Origin: Actinacidiphila sp965342175
GTDB taxonomy: Bacteria; Actinomycetota; Actinomycetes; Streptomycetales; Streptomycetaceae
Length of the DNA stretch: 64,000 bases
Assembly (NCBI RefSeq): GCF_965342175.1
Contig: NZ_CBDRBL010000001.1
Location: forward strand, 1 to 64,000
Direction: 5' to 3'
Made by a program: the position numbers and the translations under genes
Shown: piece after piece, positions 1 through 8,854 of the stretch
How positions within the stretch are numbered: the first letter of the stretch is position 1
How the letters are laid out: each line of letters opens with the position of its first letter
The notes under the pieces: model-generated
What the model saw: only the letters and a program-made list of their open reading frames with translations
Databases searched by the model: none
Told to the model about the DNA's origin: nothing

Positions 1-60
1 CTAGCCCTGCCTCCCGTCCCGGCGCGGCCTGGCCCCGCCCCGGCAGAGGCCCCGGCAGCC

Positions 61-98
61 CGAAGGCCCCCGTTCCCGGGCGGGAACAGGGGCCTTCG
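61..98 (-). terminator. groEL1 terminator hairpin
   Basis: A long inverted repeat lies just past the groEL1 stop. Its arms are CGAAGGCCCC and GGGGCCTTCG, followed inward by one C/A mismatch, six more pairs and a GGGC loop. There is no T-run after it, which is common for actinomycete terminators. It ends the groES-groEL1 unit. Confidence 0.8.
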
Positions 99-107
99 CG
101 GTCCAGC

Positions 108-1736
<1,629 letters not shown>

Positions 1737-1860
1737 ACCGGCGGAATTCCTCGTCTTTGGGTTCTCAGCGAAGACCGCGCCCCGGGTCCCCGGTCCGTGT
1801 GAGGACTCGGTGTGCCCGGGGCGTGGTCACGGCATTTCTCGCTTGCGCGCGGCGCCGGTT

Positions 1861-2169
1861 CTACTTCTCGACGATCGCGAGGACGTCGCGAGCCGAGAGG
1901 ACGAGGTACTCCTCGCCGCTGTACTTGACCTCGGTGCCGCCGTACTTGCTGTACAGCACGATGTCGCCGACCTTGACGTCGAGCGGGATGCGGTTGCCGT
2001 CCTCGAAGCGACCCGGGCCGACGGCCAGGACGACGCCCTCCTGGGGCTTCTCCTTGGCGGTGTCCGGGATGACCAGGCCGGAGGCGGTGGTCTGCTCGGC
2101 ATCGAGCGGCTGGACCACGATGCGGTCCTCGAGCGGCTTGATGGCAACCTTGGTGCTGGCGGTCGTCAC
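1861..2169 (-). CDS. groES: Co-chaperonin GroES (Hsp10)
   Basis: GroES caps the GroEL ring as a heptamer. The GTG start at 2169 gives 102 residues, the expected size. It is preceded by a strong GGGGGAGG ribosome-binding site about 8 nt upstream, so the longer in-frame extension is rejected. Family motifs are present: IKPLEDRIVV at the start, GLVIPDTAKEKPQ (the mobile GroEL-binding loop) in the first third, and a VLYSKYGGTEV segment near the end. It is the first gene of the groES-groEL1 operon and is followed by groEL1 on the same strand. Confidence 0.97.
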   Translation of the reverse strand: MTTASTKVAIKPLEDRIVVQPLDAEQTTASGLVIPDTAKEKPQEGVVLAVGPGRFEDGNRIPLDVKVGDIVLYSKYGGTEVKYSGEEYLVLSARDVLAIVEK

Positions 2170-2270
2170 GATCCGACCTCCCCCTTCAAAGGGCTCACGG
2201 GAGTGTCTGTCTGGGGTGGCGACCTGGTAGGCCCGTCGTCGCGGGTGCCGGACCTGCCCGTCGCTTTTGG

Positions 2271-2297
2271 TTGGCACTCGGCATCGCTGAGTGCCAG
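2271..2297 (-). promoter_or_regulatory. CIRCE operator, promoter-distal copy
   Basis: Inverted repeat TTGGCACTC-N9-GAGTGCCAG, a match to the HrcA operator consensus TTAGCACTC-N9-GAGTGCTAA. On the transcribed strand it covers the expected transcription start of groES. HrcA bound here would block initiation until heat shock titrates the repressor. Confidence 0.9.
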
Positions 2298-2302
2298 GTC
2301 CG

Positions 2303-2331
2303 AGATTAGGACGCGCTTAGCACTCGGTCAA
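2303..2331 (-). promoter_or_regulatory. groES-groEL1 promoter
   Basis: On the minus strand there is TTGACC, a 17-nt spacer, then TAATCT (-10 at 2303-2308, -35 at 2326-2331). This is an excellent vegetative-type promoter. The -35 lies inside the upstream CIRCE copy, and the start point falls at the edge of the downstream copy. Confidence 0.8.
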
Positions 2332-2343
2332 GCGGAGTGCCAA
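2317..2343 (-). promoter_or_regulatory. CIRCE operator, promoter-proximal copy
   Basis: Inverted repeat TTAGCACTC-N9-GAGTGCCAA, one base from the perfect CIRCE palindrome. It overlaps the -35 box of the groES promoter. With the second copy 19 bp away it gives HrcA two sites on one promoter. Confidence 0.93.
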
Positions 2344-2448
2344 CGCCGCGCCGTACGAGCCGCTCTCCCCCAAAGCAACGGCGTGCCCGGGCGCACTGTT
2401 CCGGGCGCACCCGGGTGCGCCGTTCCTGGGCCGGCGCGCCCGCGCCGC

Positions 2449-3012
2449 TCACCGGCGGACGACGCTCCACGCGCCGAGCGCGGCCAGGGTGAACCCGTCG
2501 CGCAGCTCGCCCGAGCGGGCCGCCCCGGCGATGTCGTCGGGGCTCCACCAGCGTGCCTCGGCGACCTCGCCGTCCCCGGCCGCACCGGTCCCGAGCCCGG
2601 CGTCCCCGGCGTCCCCGGCGACGGCCACCTCGACGACGGCCACCTGGCTCTCCAGCAGCCCGGAGTCGACGTCCAGGAGGGCCACCACCGTCGCCGCGGA
2701 GCCCACGAGGCCGGTCTCCTCGGCGAGTTCACGCAGCGCGTCGGCGGCGGGATCGCCTTCGCCGAAGCCGCGCGGCAGCTCCCAGGCCCAGCGGCCCACC
2801 GCGGGCAGCCACTGACGGACCATCAGCACGTCGTCACCCCGCCGGGCGAGGACCACGACACCGGTACGACCGCCGCCGGCCCTGACCCAGTGCAGTTCCA
2901 CCTCCGCCCCGGACGGCAGCCGGTAGGTGTCGAGGTGGACCTCGCACCACCGGCCGCCCTCGGCGTCGCCGTACGCCTTGCGGCTCCCGGTGCGGGCCGC
3001 CTCGCTGTCCAT
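2449..3012 (-). CDS. Nudix hydrolase, ADP-sugar-pyrophosphatase-like
   Basis: A 187-residue Nudix-fold protein, predicted to cleave a nucleoside diphosphate linked to another group with Mg2+. The ATG at 3012 is chosen because the sequence upstream is low-complexity and the family domain starts soon after. The core reads ELPRGFGEGDPAADALREL followed by AEETGL. The REL-x-EE-x-G part is intact. Between the first conserved Gly and the Arg there are only 11 residues rather than the canonical 13, and the Glu at the usual position is missing (GEG instead). It is divergent from the methyltransferase gene, 104 bp away. Substrate unknown. Confidence 0.85.
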   Translation of the reverse strand: MDSEAARTGSRKAYGDAEGGRWCEVHLDTYRLPSGAEVELHWVRAGGGRTGVVVLARRGDDVLMVRQWLPAVGRWAWELPRGFGEGDPAADALRELAEETGLVGSAATVVALLDVDSGLLESQVAVVEVAVAGDAGDAGLGTGAAGDGEVAEARWWSPDDIAGAARSGELRDGFTLAALGAWSVVRR

Positions 3013-3103
3013 CAGAGCGTCCCCCGCGGGGTCTCCGGGAACTCCATCACGTCGTACCGGCCCCGGTAGTCCCGCAGCAGTCCAGCACGCGCCGGCGCCG
3101 CGG

Positions 3104-3109
3104 GACAAT
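3104..3109 (+). promoter_or_regulatory. -10 box for a leaderless transcript
   Basis: GACAAT ends 7 nt before the GTG at 3117, the spacing seen when transcription starts at the first base of the start codon. No ribosome-binding site is visible in front of the GTG. Confidence 0.5.
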
Positions 3110-3116
3110 GGGCGGC

Positions 3117-4301
3117 GTGGATCTTGACGCGTTCTCGGCACTCCTGACCGACGAGGGGCAGGCGCTGCTGGCCTCCCTGCGGGACTACGACCCCGCCGCC
3201 GAACTGGCGACCGCGACACGGCTGCGGCGGGCGCACGACGCCGGGCTGGTGGCGGCGGCGCTGACGCAGGCCCGGCTGCGACAGCGGGCGGCGGCGAAGT
3301 TCGGGGAGGACGCGTACCGGATGTACTTCACGCCCGAGGGGGTCGAGCAGTCGACGCGGGCCTCCGTCGCCCGGCACCGTGCCGAGCGGTTCGCCGCGCT
3401 CGGAGTGCGGCGGCTGGCGGACCTGTGCTGCGGGATCGGCGGGGACGCCGTGCCGCTGGCCCGCGCCGGTGTGGAGGTGCTGGCGGTCGACCGCTCCCCG
3501 CTGACCTGTGCGGTGATGCGCGCCAACGCGGAGGCGCTCGGGCTGGCCGACCTGATCGAGGTGCGCTGCGCCGACGTGACGGAGACCGGCGTGGAGGGCT
3601 GCGACGCCGTCTTCGCCGATCCGGCCCGGCGTGGCGGGCGGGGCCGGATCTTCGACCCCGAGGCGTACTCCCCGCCGCTGTCGTGGGCGGTGGCGGCGGC
3701 CCGTGAGGCCCCGCTGGCCGCCCTGAAGGTGGCGCCGGGGATCCCGCACGAGGTCGTGCCGGACGACGCCGAGGCGGAGTGGGTCTCCGACCACGGCGAT
3801 GTGAAGGAGGCCGTGCTGTGGTTCGGCACGGCTCCGGGCACCCGCCGCGCGACCCTTCTGCCGTCGGGCGTCACCGCGCCCGCCGCCGGCCTGCCCGACC
3901 CGCCGGTGCGCCCCGTGGGGCGCTGGCTGTACGAGCCGGACGGCGCCGTCATCCGGGCCCGCATGGTGGCCGACGTGGCGGCGCAGACAGGCGGCGGGCT
4001 GATCGACCCGACCATCGCCTACGTCACCTCCGACGAGCCGCACACGACGCCCTTCGCGACCTCGTACGAGATCACCGACGTGCTGCCCTTCAACCTCAAG
4101 CGGCTCAAGGCGCTGCTGCGCGAGCGCGAGGTGGGGGTGCTGACCGTGAAGAAGCGCGGTTCGGCCGTGGAACCGGAGGAGGTGCGCCGCCGGGTCAGAC
4201 CCCAGGGCCCGAACTCCGCCACGGTCTTCCTGACCCGGGTGGCCGGGGCCCCGAGCATGCTCGTGGGCGCCCCCGCCGCGGCCGCCCCCTCCCGGGGCTG
4301 A
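3117..4301 (+). CDS. Class I SAM-dependent methyltransferase, THUMP-like
   Basis: A 394-residue protein with a Rossmann methyltransferase core. The SAM-binding loop DLCCGIGGDA lies near residue 103. It is followed by an acidic residue at the end of the next strand (AVDRS) and a catalytic-region FADPARRGGRGR motif around residue 165. The C-terminal part (DVLPFNLKRLKALLRER) matches the THUMP-like domain found in actinobacterial homologs, so an RNA substrate is likely but not shown. The GTG start at 3117 is preferred over the ATG at 3108 because a -10 box sits 7 nt upstream, which implies a leaderless mRNA. It stands alone on the plus strand between minus-strand genes. Confidence 0.85.
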   Translation: MDLDAFSALLTDEGQALLASLRDYDPAAELATATRLRRAHDAGLVAAALTQARLRQRAAAKFGEDAYRMYFTPEGVEQSTRASVARHRAERFAALGVRRLADLCCGIGGDAVPLARAGVEVLAVDRSPLTCAVMRANAEALGLADLIEVRCADVTETGVEGCDAVFADPARRGGRGRIFDPEAYSPPLSWAVAAAREAPLAALKVAPGIPHEVVPDDAEAEWVSDHGDVKEAVLWFGTAPGTRRATLLPSGVTAPAAGLPDPPVRPVGRWLYEPDGAVIRARMVADVAAQTGGGLIDPTIAYVTSDEPHTTPFATSYEITDVLPFNLKRLKALLREREVGVLTVKKRGSAVEPEEVRRRVRPQGPNSATVFLTRVAGAPSMLVGAPAAAAPSRG

Positions 4302-4307
4302 CCCCCG

Positions 4308-4961
4308 CTAGACCGACCGCAGGAGGCCGCGCGCCATTTCCGGCACATCGGTGGGGGCGGCGGCCAGGGCGGTCGGCCCCCAGCCGTCCAGGGCGGGCCC
4401 GGTGTACCCCCAGGCCGCACCGATGGAAGGGACCCCCGCGGCCGCCGCGGCGGCGACGTCGGAGGGGCTGTCGCCCACGAAGCAGGCGCGCCCCGGCGGC
4501 ACCCCGAGGCGCTCCAGCGCCAGAAGGATGCCCTCGCCCGAGGGCTTGGGCGGCGCGTCGCCCCACCCGACCACCACGCCGAAGTGCGAGGACAGCTCCG
4601 CGGGGACGAGCCGCGCCACGCGGTGCGCGGGCTGCATGGTCACCACCCCGATCGCCGCGCCGGAGGCCGCGAGGTCGCGCAGCACGCCGGCGGCGCCCGG
4701 GAACGGCGACGCGCCCCACAGGGCGAGCGTGAGCGCGTCCTCCCAGGCGGACCCGAACACGGTCGCCTCGTCGGTCACCCCGAGCCGGGCCAGCAGTTCG
4801 TGGTGGGGCAGGTGGTCCAGCGCGGCCGGCAGGCGGCTCTCGTCGACGGGCTCCCCCAGCGCCGCGCCCGCGACATGGAGGATCGCCTGCCGCATCGCCG
4901 GCCGGCTGTCGAGGAGGACGCCGTCGAGATCGAAGAGGACGGCGCAGCCGGGGTCGGTCAT
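4308..4961 (-). CDS. HAD-superfamily phosphatase (phosphoglycolate phosphatase-like)
   Basis: A 217-residue haloacid dehalogenase-fold hydrolase. Motif I is DLDGVLLDS with nucleophile Asp11 and acid/base Asp13. Motif II is the Thr in GVVTMQ, motif III the Lys in PPKPSGEG, and motif IV GDSPSD supplies the Mg2+ ligands. A helical cap of subfamily I type lies between motifs I and II. Substrate unknown. Its stop is 6 bp from that of the convergent methyltransferase gene. The ATG at 4961 is used because it places motif I 10 residues from the N-terminus, as is typical. Confidence 0.88.
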   Translation of the reverse strand: MTDPGCAVLFDLDGVLLDSRPAMRQAILHVAGAALGEPVDESRLPAALDHLPHHELLARLGVTDEATVFGSAWEDALTLALWGASPFPGAAGVLRDLAASGAAIGVVTMQPAHRVARLVPAELSSHFGVVVGWGDAPPKPSGEGILLALERLGVPPGRACFVGDSPSDVAAAAAAGVPSIGAAWGYTGPALDGWGPTALAAAPTDVPEMARGLLRSV

Positions 4962-5094
4962 CGGGTCTTCTCGCCGCCTGAGGGAACGCCTCCCGGACAC
5001 CGGTCGTCCGGCAGGACGCCTGCTCGGGGGCGCTGCGGCAGGATTCCGGTTGCCCACGACGCCAGGCTCATCCTACGGCCGGCCGTCCGACTGC

Positions 5095-5139
5095 CCGGAC
5101 CGGGCCCGGGGGCCGGACCGGGGGCCGGACCGGGGCCCG
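5095..5139. repeat. Short GC-rich tandem repeat
   Basis: Two to three imperfect copies of a 12-13 nt unit with core GGCCGGACCGGG. It lies in the 183-bp gene-free gap between the HAD gene and the small protein gene. No promoter or gene is visible in this gap. Confidence 0.6.
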
Positions 5140-5144
5140 AGGAC

Positions 5145-5408
5145 TCAGGCCCCCTCCTCCTCCACCGCCTCGAAGCGCCAGCGGTGGACGGCCCGCCGGG
5201 CCAGCTCCTCGCCAGGCTCGGGCAGCTCGGGGAGCTCCGCGTCGTACGGGGCGTCCCACCAGGTGATGACGAGCACCCGGTCCTGGGGGGCGCGGAAGGT
5301 CTCGCGGCGCAGCGGTGCCGGGGAGAGCGTCTGTGCGCGGGCCCACGCCAGCAGCTCGGGCCCGCGCCCCTCGGCCGCCCGGGCCTCCCACATCAGGGCG
5401 ACGGTCAC
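5145..5408 (-). CDS. Small conserved-looking protein coupled to tsaD
   Basis: An 87-residue protein of unknown function. Its GTG start overlaps the tsaD stop in a GTGA junction (5405-5408), so translation is probably coupled to tsaD. The sequence is rich in Trp, Arg and Glu (VITWWDAPYDAELPELPEPGEE; C-terminus RWRFEAVEEEGA). It has no signal peptide or membrane segment. A codon-third-position GC pattern like its neighbours and the exact overlap support it as real. A ferredoxin-like (monooxygenase/stress-response type) fold is possible from the pattern of short beta-like segments, but that is a guess. Confidence 0.75.
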   Translation of the reverse strand: MTVALMWEARAAEGRGPELLAWARAQTLSPAPLRRETFRAPQDRVLVITWWDAPYDAELPELPEPGEELARRAVHRWRFEAVEEEGA

Positions 5409-6508
5409 GAGTAGAGGTTGTCCTTGCTGAGCTCGTGGACGTGGTCGTGGTCGTGGCTGTGAGTGTGGCCGGGCACGGACACATCCGTGACCTGCAGCGA
5501 GGAGTCCGCCGGCAGGTCCCAGGTGGACGACGGCCGCCCCCGGGCCACCATCTCCGCGCCGAGGGCCGCGACCATCGCGCCGTTGTCCGTGCACAGCTTG
5601 GGCCGCGGCACCCGCAGCACGATCCCGGCGTCCTCGCAGCGCTCCTGCGCCAGCGAGCGCAGCCGGCTGTTGGCCGCGACGCCGCCGCCGATCATCAGAT
5701 GGTCGACGCCGTTGTCCTTGCAGGCCCGGATCGCCTTGCGGGTCAGGACGTCCACGACGGCCTCCTGGAAGGACGCGGACACATCCGCGACCGGCACCTC
5801 CACGCCCTCCCGGCGCTTGGACTCGATCCACCGCGCCACGGCGGTCTTCAGGCCGGAGAAGGAGAAGTCGTAGAGGGGGTCGCGGGAGCCCGTCAGACCG
5901 CGGGGGAAGCGGATCGCGTCCGGGTCGCCCTCGCGGGCCGCACGGTCGATGGCCGGGCCGCCGGGGAAGCCGAGGCCCAGCACCCGGGCGACCTTGTCGA
6001 AGGCCTCGCCCGCCGCATCGTCGATGGTGGACCCCAGCGGGCGCACGTCGCCGGTGATGTCGGGGGCGAGCAGCAGCGAGGAGTGGCCGCCGGACACCAG
6101 CAGCGCCATCGTCGGCTCGGGCAGCGGCCCGTGCTCCAGCTGGTCCACGCAGATGTGCGAGGCGAGGTGGTTGACGCCGTAGAGCGGCTTGCCGAGCGCA
6201 TAGGCGTACGCCTTGGCCGCGGACACGCCGACCAGCAGGGCGCCCGCCAGCCCGGGGCCCGCGGTGACGGCGATCCCGTCGAGGTCGGAGGCGGCGACGC
6301 CGGCCTCCTTCAGCGCGCGCTGGATCGTGGGGACCATCGCCTCCAGGTGCGCGCGGCTGGCGACCTCGGGGACGACGCCGCCGAAGCGGGCGTGCTCGTC
6401 GACGCTGGACGCGACCGCGTCGGCGAGCAGGGTGTGCCCGCGCACGATGCCGACACCGGTCTCGTCGCAGGACGTCTCGATGCCGAGGACAAGGGGCTCG
6501 TCAGCCAT
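5405..6508 (-). CDS. tsaD: tRNA N6-threonylcarbamoyladenosine transferase TsaD
   Basis: TsaD transfers the threonylcarbamoyl group from TC-AMP to A37 of tRNAs that read ANN codons, working with TsaB and TsaE. The 367-residue protein begins VLGIETSCDETGVGIV and has the metal-binding HxxxH as His114/His118 (GVNHLASHI). The ASKH nucleotide-binding segments GHSSLLLAP and GGGVAANSRLR are intact. The extra C-terminal tail, about residues 347-367, alternates His with other residues (GHTHSHDHDHVHE). That tail is not part of the core fold and looks like a metal-binding or affinity tail. The start overlaps the rimI-like gene by 8 bp, so the genes form one unit. Confidence 0.97.
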   Translation of the reverse strand: MADEPLVLGIETSCDETGVGIVRGHTLLADAVASSVDEHARFGGVVPEVASRAHLEAMVPTIQRALKEAGVAASDLDGIAVTAGPGLAGALLVGVSAAKAYAYALGKPLYGVNHLASHICVDQLEHGPLPEPTMALLVSGGHSSLLLAPDITGDVRPLGSTIDDAAGEAFDKVARVLGLGFPGGPAIDRAAREGDPDAIRFPRGLTGSRDPLYDFSFSGLKTAVARWIESKRREGVEVPVADVSASFQEAVVDVLTRKAIRACKDNGVDHLMIGGGVAANSRLRSLAQERCEDAGIVLRVPRPKLCTDNGAMVAALGAEMVARGRPSSTWDLPADSSLQVTDVSVPGHTHSHDHDHVHELSKDNLYS

Positions 6509-7061
6509 GGGTGGTCTCTGTTCCTGGTAGTCCCGGTACGTCAGGGGAGGGCGGGGCCGCCGGCAGCTCGCCGAGCCGCATCACGAGGGCGTCGACGTTG
6601 CCGGGCTGGTAGTAGCCGCGCCGGAAACCGATCGGCTCGAAGCCGAAGCGCTCGTACAGCCGCTGGGCGCGGAGGTTGTCGACGCGCACCTCCAGCATCA
6701 CCTCGTGGCACTCGAAGGCGGTGGCCTGCCGCAGCAGCTCCCCCAGCAGCCGGGCGCCGAGGCCGGTGCCCCACTGCTCGGTGGCGACGGCGATGGTCTG
6801 CACGTCCCCGGTGCCGCCGACGGCGGCCAGGCCCGCGTAGCCGACGATCCGTCCGGCCCCGTCCTGGGCGACGACGTAGTGCCGGGTCGCCTCGGGATGC
6901 CGCGCGCCGGCCAGTTCGGACCAGAACATGCCGCGCGACCACGCGTCGTCCGGGAAGAGCCGGTGCTCCAGGTCCATCACCGCGTCCAGGTCCCACCAGC
7001 GCATCTCGCGCATCACCGCGGCCGCCCCGGTGGCCTCGGTCGCTGCGGTCGCCTCGGTCAC
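6501..7061 (-). CDS. rimI: GNAT acetyltransferase, RimI-like
   Basis: A 186-residue GNAT-fold acetyltransferase. RimI acetylates the N-terminal Ala of ribosomal protein S18, and family members next to tsaB/tsaD are annotated this way. The acetyl-CoA loop reads QWGTGLG in motif A (IAVATEQWGTGLGARLLGELL). A conserved NLRAQRLYERFGFEPIG segment follows, with the Tyr used as general acid. The GTG start at 7061 forms a GTGA overlap with the tsaB stop. A later Met at residue 17 would remove a Thr/Ala-rich lead-in, so the true N-terminus could be shorter. Confidence 0.88.
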   Translation of the reverse strand: MTEATAATEATGAAAVMREMRWWDLDAVMDLEHRLFPDDAWSRGMFWSELAGARHPEATRHYVVAQDGAGRIVGYAGLAAVGGTGDVQTIAVATEQWGTGLGARLLGELLRQATAFECHEVMLEVRVDNLRAQRLYERFGFEPIGFRRGYYQPGNVDALVMRLGELPAAPPSPDVPGLPGTETTHG

Positions 7062-7711
7062 TTCGGCAGGACCGCCTTGTAGCCGGCCGGCACCTGGGCG
7101 TCCGGGCGGCGCAGGTAGAGCGGCTGCGCGGGGAGGAAGTCCTCGCCCTCGGCCAGCTTCACGGCGGCGAGCGCGGCCAGTGCCGCCGCGGACTGGTCGG
7201 CGGGGGGACGGACGTCGCTGAAGACCGCGGGGTAGAGGGCGGCGCCCGCGCCGACCGCCGGCACCCCGGCGACCTCGTCCGCGATGTCGGCGGGCCGGTC
7301 CACGGCCGGGTCGGTCACCCTGACCCGCGGGCCCTCGTACCGCGCCCAGTAGACCTCCTTGCGGCGGGCGTCCGTCGCCACGACGAACGGCCCTTCGACC
7401 CCGGCGGCGTACGCCAGCCCGTCGAGGGTGCAGATCCCGTGGACGGGGACGCCGAGGACGTCGGCGAAGGACACCGCGGTCACCAGCCCGACGCGCAGCC
7501 CTGTGTACGGGCCGGGGCCGACGCCGACCACGATGCCGGTCACGTCGCCCAGCCCGCTCCCGGCCTCCCGCAGCACGCGGTCGACGGCAGGCATCAGCAG
7601 TTCCCCGTGCCGTCGCGCGTCGACCTCCGCCGACTCTGCGAGCACGCTCCGCCCGTCGTGCAGGGCGACCGTCACGGCGGGGGTTGCGGTATCGAAGGCA
7701 AGCAGCAGCAC
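7058..7711 (-). CDS. tsaB: t6A synthesis subunit TsaB
   Basis: TsaB is the non-catalytic ASKH-fold partner of TsaD and is needed for t6A formation. The 217-residue protein starts with GTG (VLLLAFDTATPAVTVAL) and carries the typical DARRHGELLMPAVDRVL and VVGVGPGPYTGLRVGL segments in the first half. The second half is shorter than in TsaD and lacks the HxxxH site, as expected for TsaB. It overlaps the RimI-like gene by 4 bp. Confidence 0.95.
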   Translation of the reverse strand: MLLLAFDTATPAVTVALHDGRSVLAESAEVDARRHGELLMPAVDRVLREAGSGLGDVTGIVVGVGPGPYTGLRVGLVTAVSFADVLGVPVHGICTLDGLAYAAGVEGPFVVATDARRKEVYWARYEGPRVRVTDPAVDRPADIADEVAGVPAVGAGAALYPAVFSDVRPPADQSAAALAALAAVKLAEGEDFLPAQPLYLRRPDAQVPAGYKAVLPK

Positions 7712-7848
7712 GCGTTCAGCCTACGGCGTTCACCGGGGTGGCCCTGCCAGGACGGGGGTGCCGCCGCCACCCGGGACGGCGCTCCCGCCGCCCTGCGGCA
7801 CTGCTGCTAACGTCAACCCAGCGTGACGCCCACCACCGGAGGAGAGCC

Positions 7849-8418
7849 GTGGCAAGGATCGGTTCAGGGACGATCGTGACCGGACTGACCGCGGCCGCCC
7901 TGGCCGCCGTCGGCGTGCTCGCCGTCCAGGCCTCCGGCTCCGCCGCCCAGATGCCCAGGGGCGACCGGCCCGCGGGAGCCGGCGCCGCCGGCGCCGCCCC
8001 CGTGGCCTCCGCCTCGCCCTCGCCGAAGCCGAGGAACGAACTGCCCCCGGCCTCCGGCTCGGGCACCCGCGTCGTCTACTCACTCCGCACGGACCGGGTG
8101 TGGCTGGTCGGCGAGGACGGAAAGGTGCGGAGGACCTACCCGGTGGTCCCCGGCACGGTCGACCCGGCCCCCGGCACCTACTCCGTGACCTCCCGCAGCG
8201 CCTCCGGGGTCGGCGGCGACGGCGTGCCCGTCGAGAACGTGGTGCGGTTCACCACCGTCGACAGCGTGGTGATCGGCTTCAGCGCGGCGAGGGACGGTTC
8301 CCTGCCCGACGCCCCGCCCCCGGGCCAGCAGACGGGCGGCATCCGCGAGAAGCGGGCGGACGGGGCGGAGCTGTGGAAGTTCTCCGGCATCGGCAGCAAG
8401 ATCGTCGTCGTCCGCTGA
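7849..8418 (+). CDS. Secreted L,D-transpeptidase-like protein without catalytic Cys
   Basis: A 189-residue exported protein. The GTG at 7849 has a GGAGGAGA ribosome-binding site at 7838-7844. A hydrophobic segment (residues 8-28) is followed by an Ala/Pro/Ser-rich linker to about residue 70. The rest matches the beta-rich outline of YkuD L,D-transpeptidases: RVWLVGEDGKVRRTYPV, then PAPGTYSV, then a final IGSKIVVV strand. Where active enzymes have HGCxR, this one has GGIR at residues 163-166, so both the catalytic Cys and its His neighbour are gone. A structural or peptidoglycan-binding role is more likely than catalysis. It runs against the surrounding minus-strand genes. Confidence 0.75.
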   Translation: MARIGSGTIVTGLTAAALAAVGVLAVQASGSAAQMPRGDRPAGAGAAGAAPVASASPSPKPRNELPPASGSGTRVVYSLRTDRVWLVGEDGKVRRTYPVVPGTVDPAPGTYSVTSRSASGVGGDGVPVENVVRFTTVDSVVIGFSAARDGSLPDAPPPGQQTGGIREKRADGAELWKFSGIGSKIVVVR

Positions 8419-8448
8419 TTTCCCCCCGACGGGTGAACGCGTACGGGC

Positions 8449-8486
8449 TCGCGCGGCCGCTGCGCGTGGGCCTGCCCACGCGGGCC
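8449..8486. terminator. Hairpin between convergent genes
   Basis: An outer 7-bp stem (CGCGGCC/GGCCGCG) encloses a bulge and an inner 7-bp stem (GCGTGGG/CCCACGC) with a CCTG loop. It lies between the stops of the plus-strand secreted protein and the minus-strand small protein and could end both. Confidence 0.6.
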
Positions 8487-8540
8487 GCGTCAGCCTGGTC
8501 CGCTCATACGTCCGTCCGGTCTGATCCCGCGTCCTTCCGG

Positions 8541-8732
8541 CTAGGCGGCGTCCGCCTTGGGGCCTGCGGTGTCCGCATCGGGGCCCGCGGTGGGCTCGTC
8601 CCGCGCCGCGTCCCGTTCCCGCTCCTCGTCCTCCGCGGGCGGGGTGCACACCGCGTTGGCCGCCGCGGACGCCGCGAGCAGCGCCTCCATCGAGTAACCC
8701 GGCTCCGGCTCCGGGGCCGTGTGGGCCGACAT
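8541..8732 (-). CDS. Small acidic protein of unknown function
   Basis: A 63-residue protein starting at the ATG at 8732, with a clear AGGAGG ribosome-binding site 7-8 nt upstream. The N-terminal half has a predicted helix (SMEALLAASAAANAV) and a single Cys (VCTPP). The rest is Asp/Glu/Ala/Pro-rich and likely unstructured. No family is recognised. It lies downstream of tsaE behind a 20-bp perfect palindrome, which may control it. Confidence 0.65.
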   Translation of the reverse strand: MSAHTAPEPEPGYSMEALLAASAAANAVCTPPAEDEERERDAARDEPTAGPDADTAGPKADAA

Positions 8733-8755
8733 GGATGCCTCCTGGGTCCGACGGG

Positions 8756-8777
8756 TCGGGTTAGGCAGCCCTAACCC
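8756..8777 (-). promoter_or_regulatory. Palindrome resembling a DtxR/DmdR iron box
   Basis: A perfect inverted repeat GGGTTAGG-CAGC-CCTAACCC (8758-8777) sits 26 bp upstream of the small-protein start. The 19-mer at 8756-8774 matches 14 of 19 positions of the actinobacterial iron-box consensus TTAGGTTAGSCTAACCTAA. The spacing of the arms is not ideal, so a generic operator or RNA hairpin is the main alternative. Confidence 0.4.
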
Positions 8778-8854
8778 GCTCCTGGACTCCAGCAGACCAC
8801 GGAGGACGTGCGCCGCGCAACATCTTCCCGACACCTTGTCGGAATGTCACGCGC

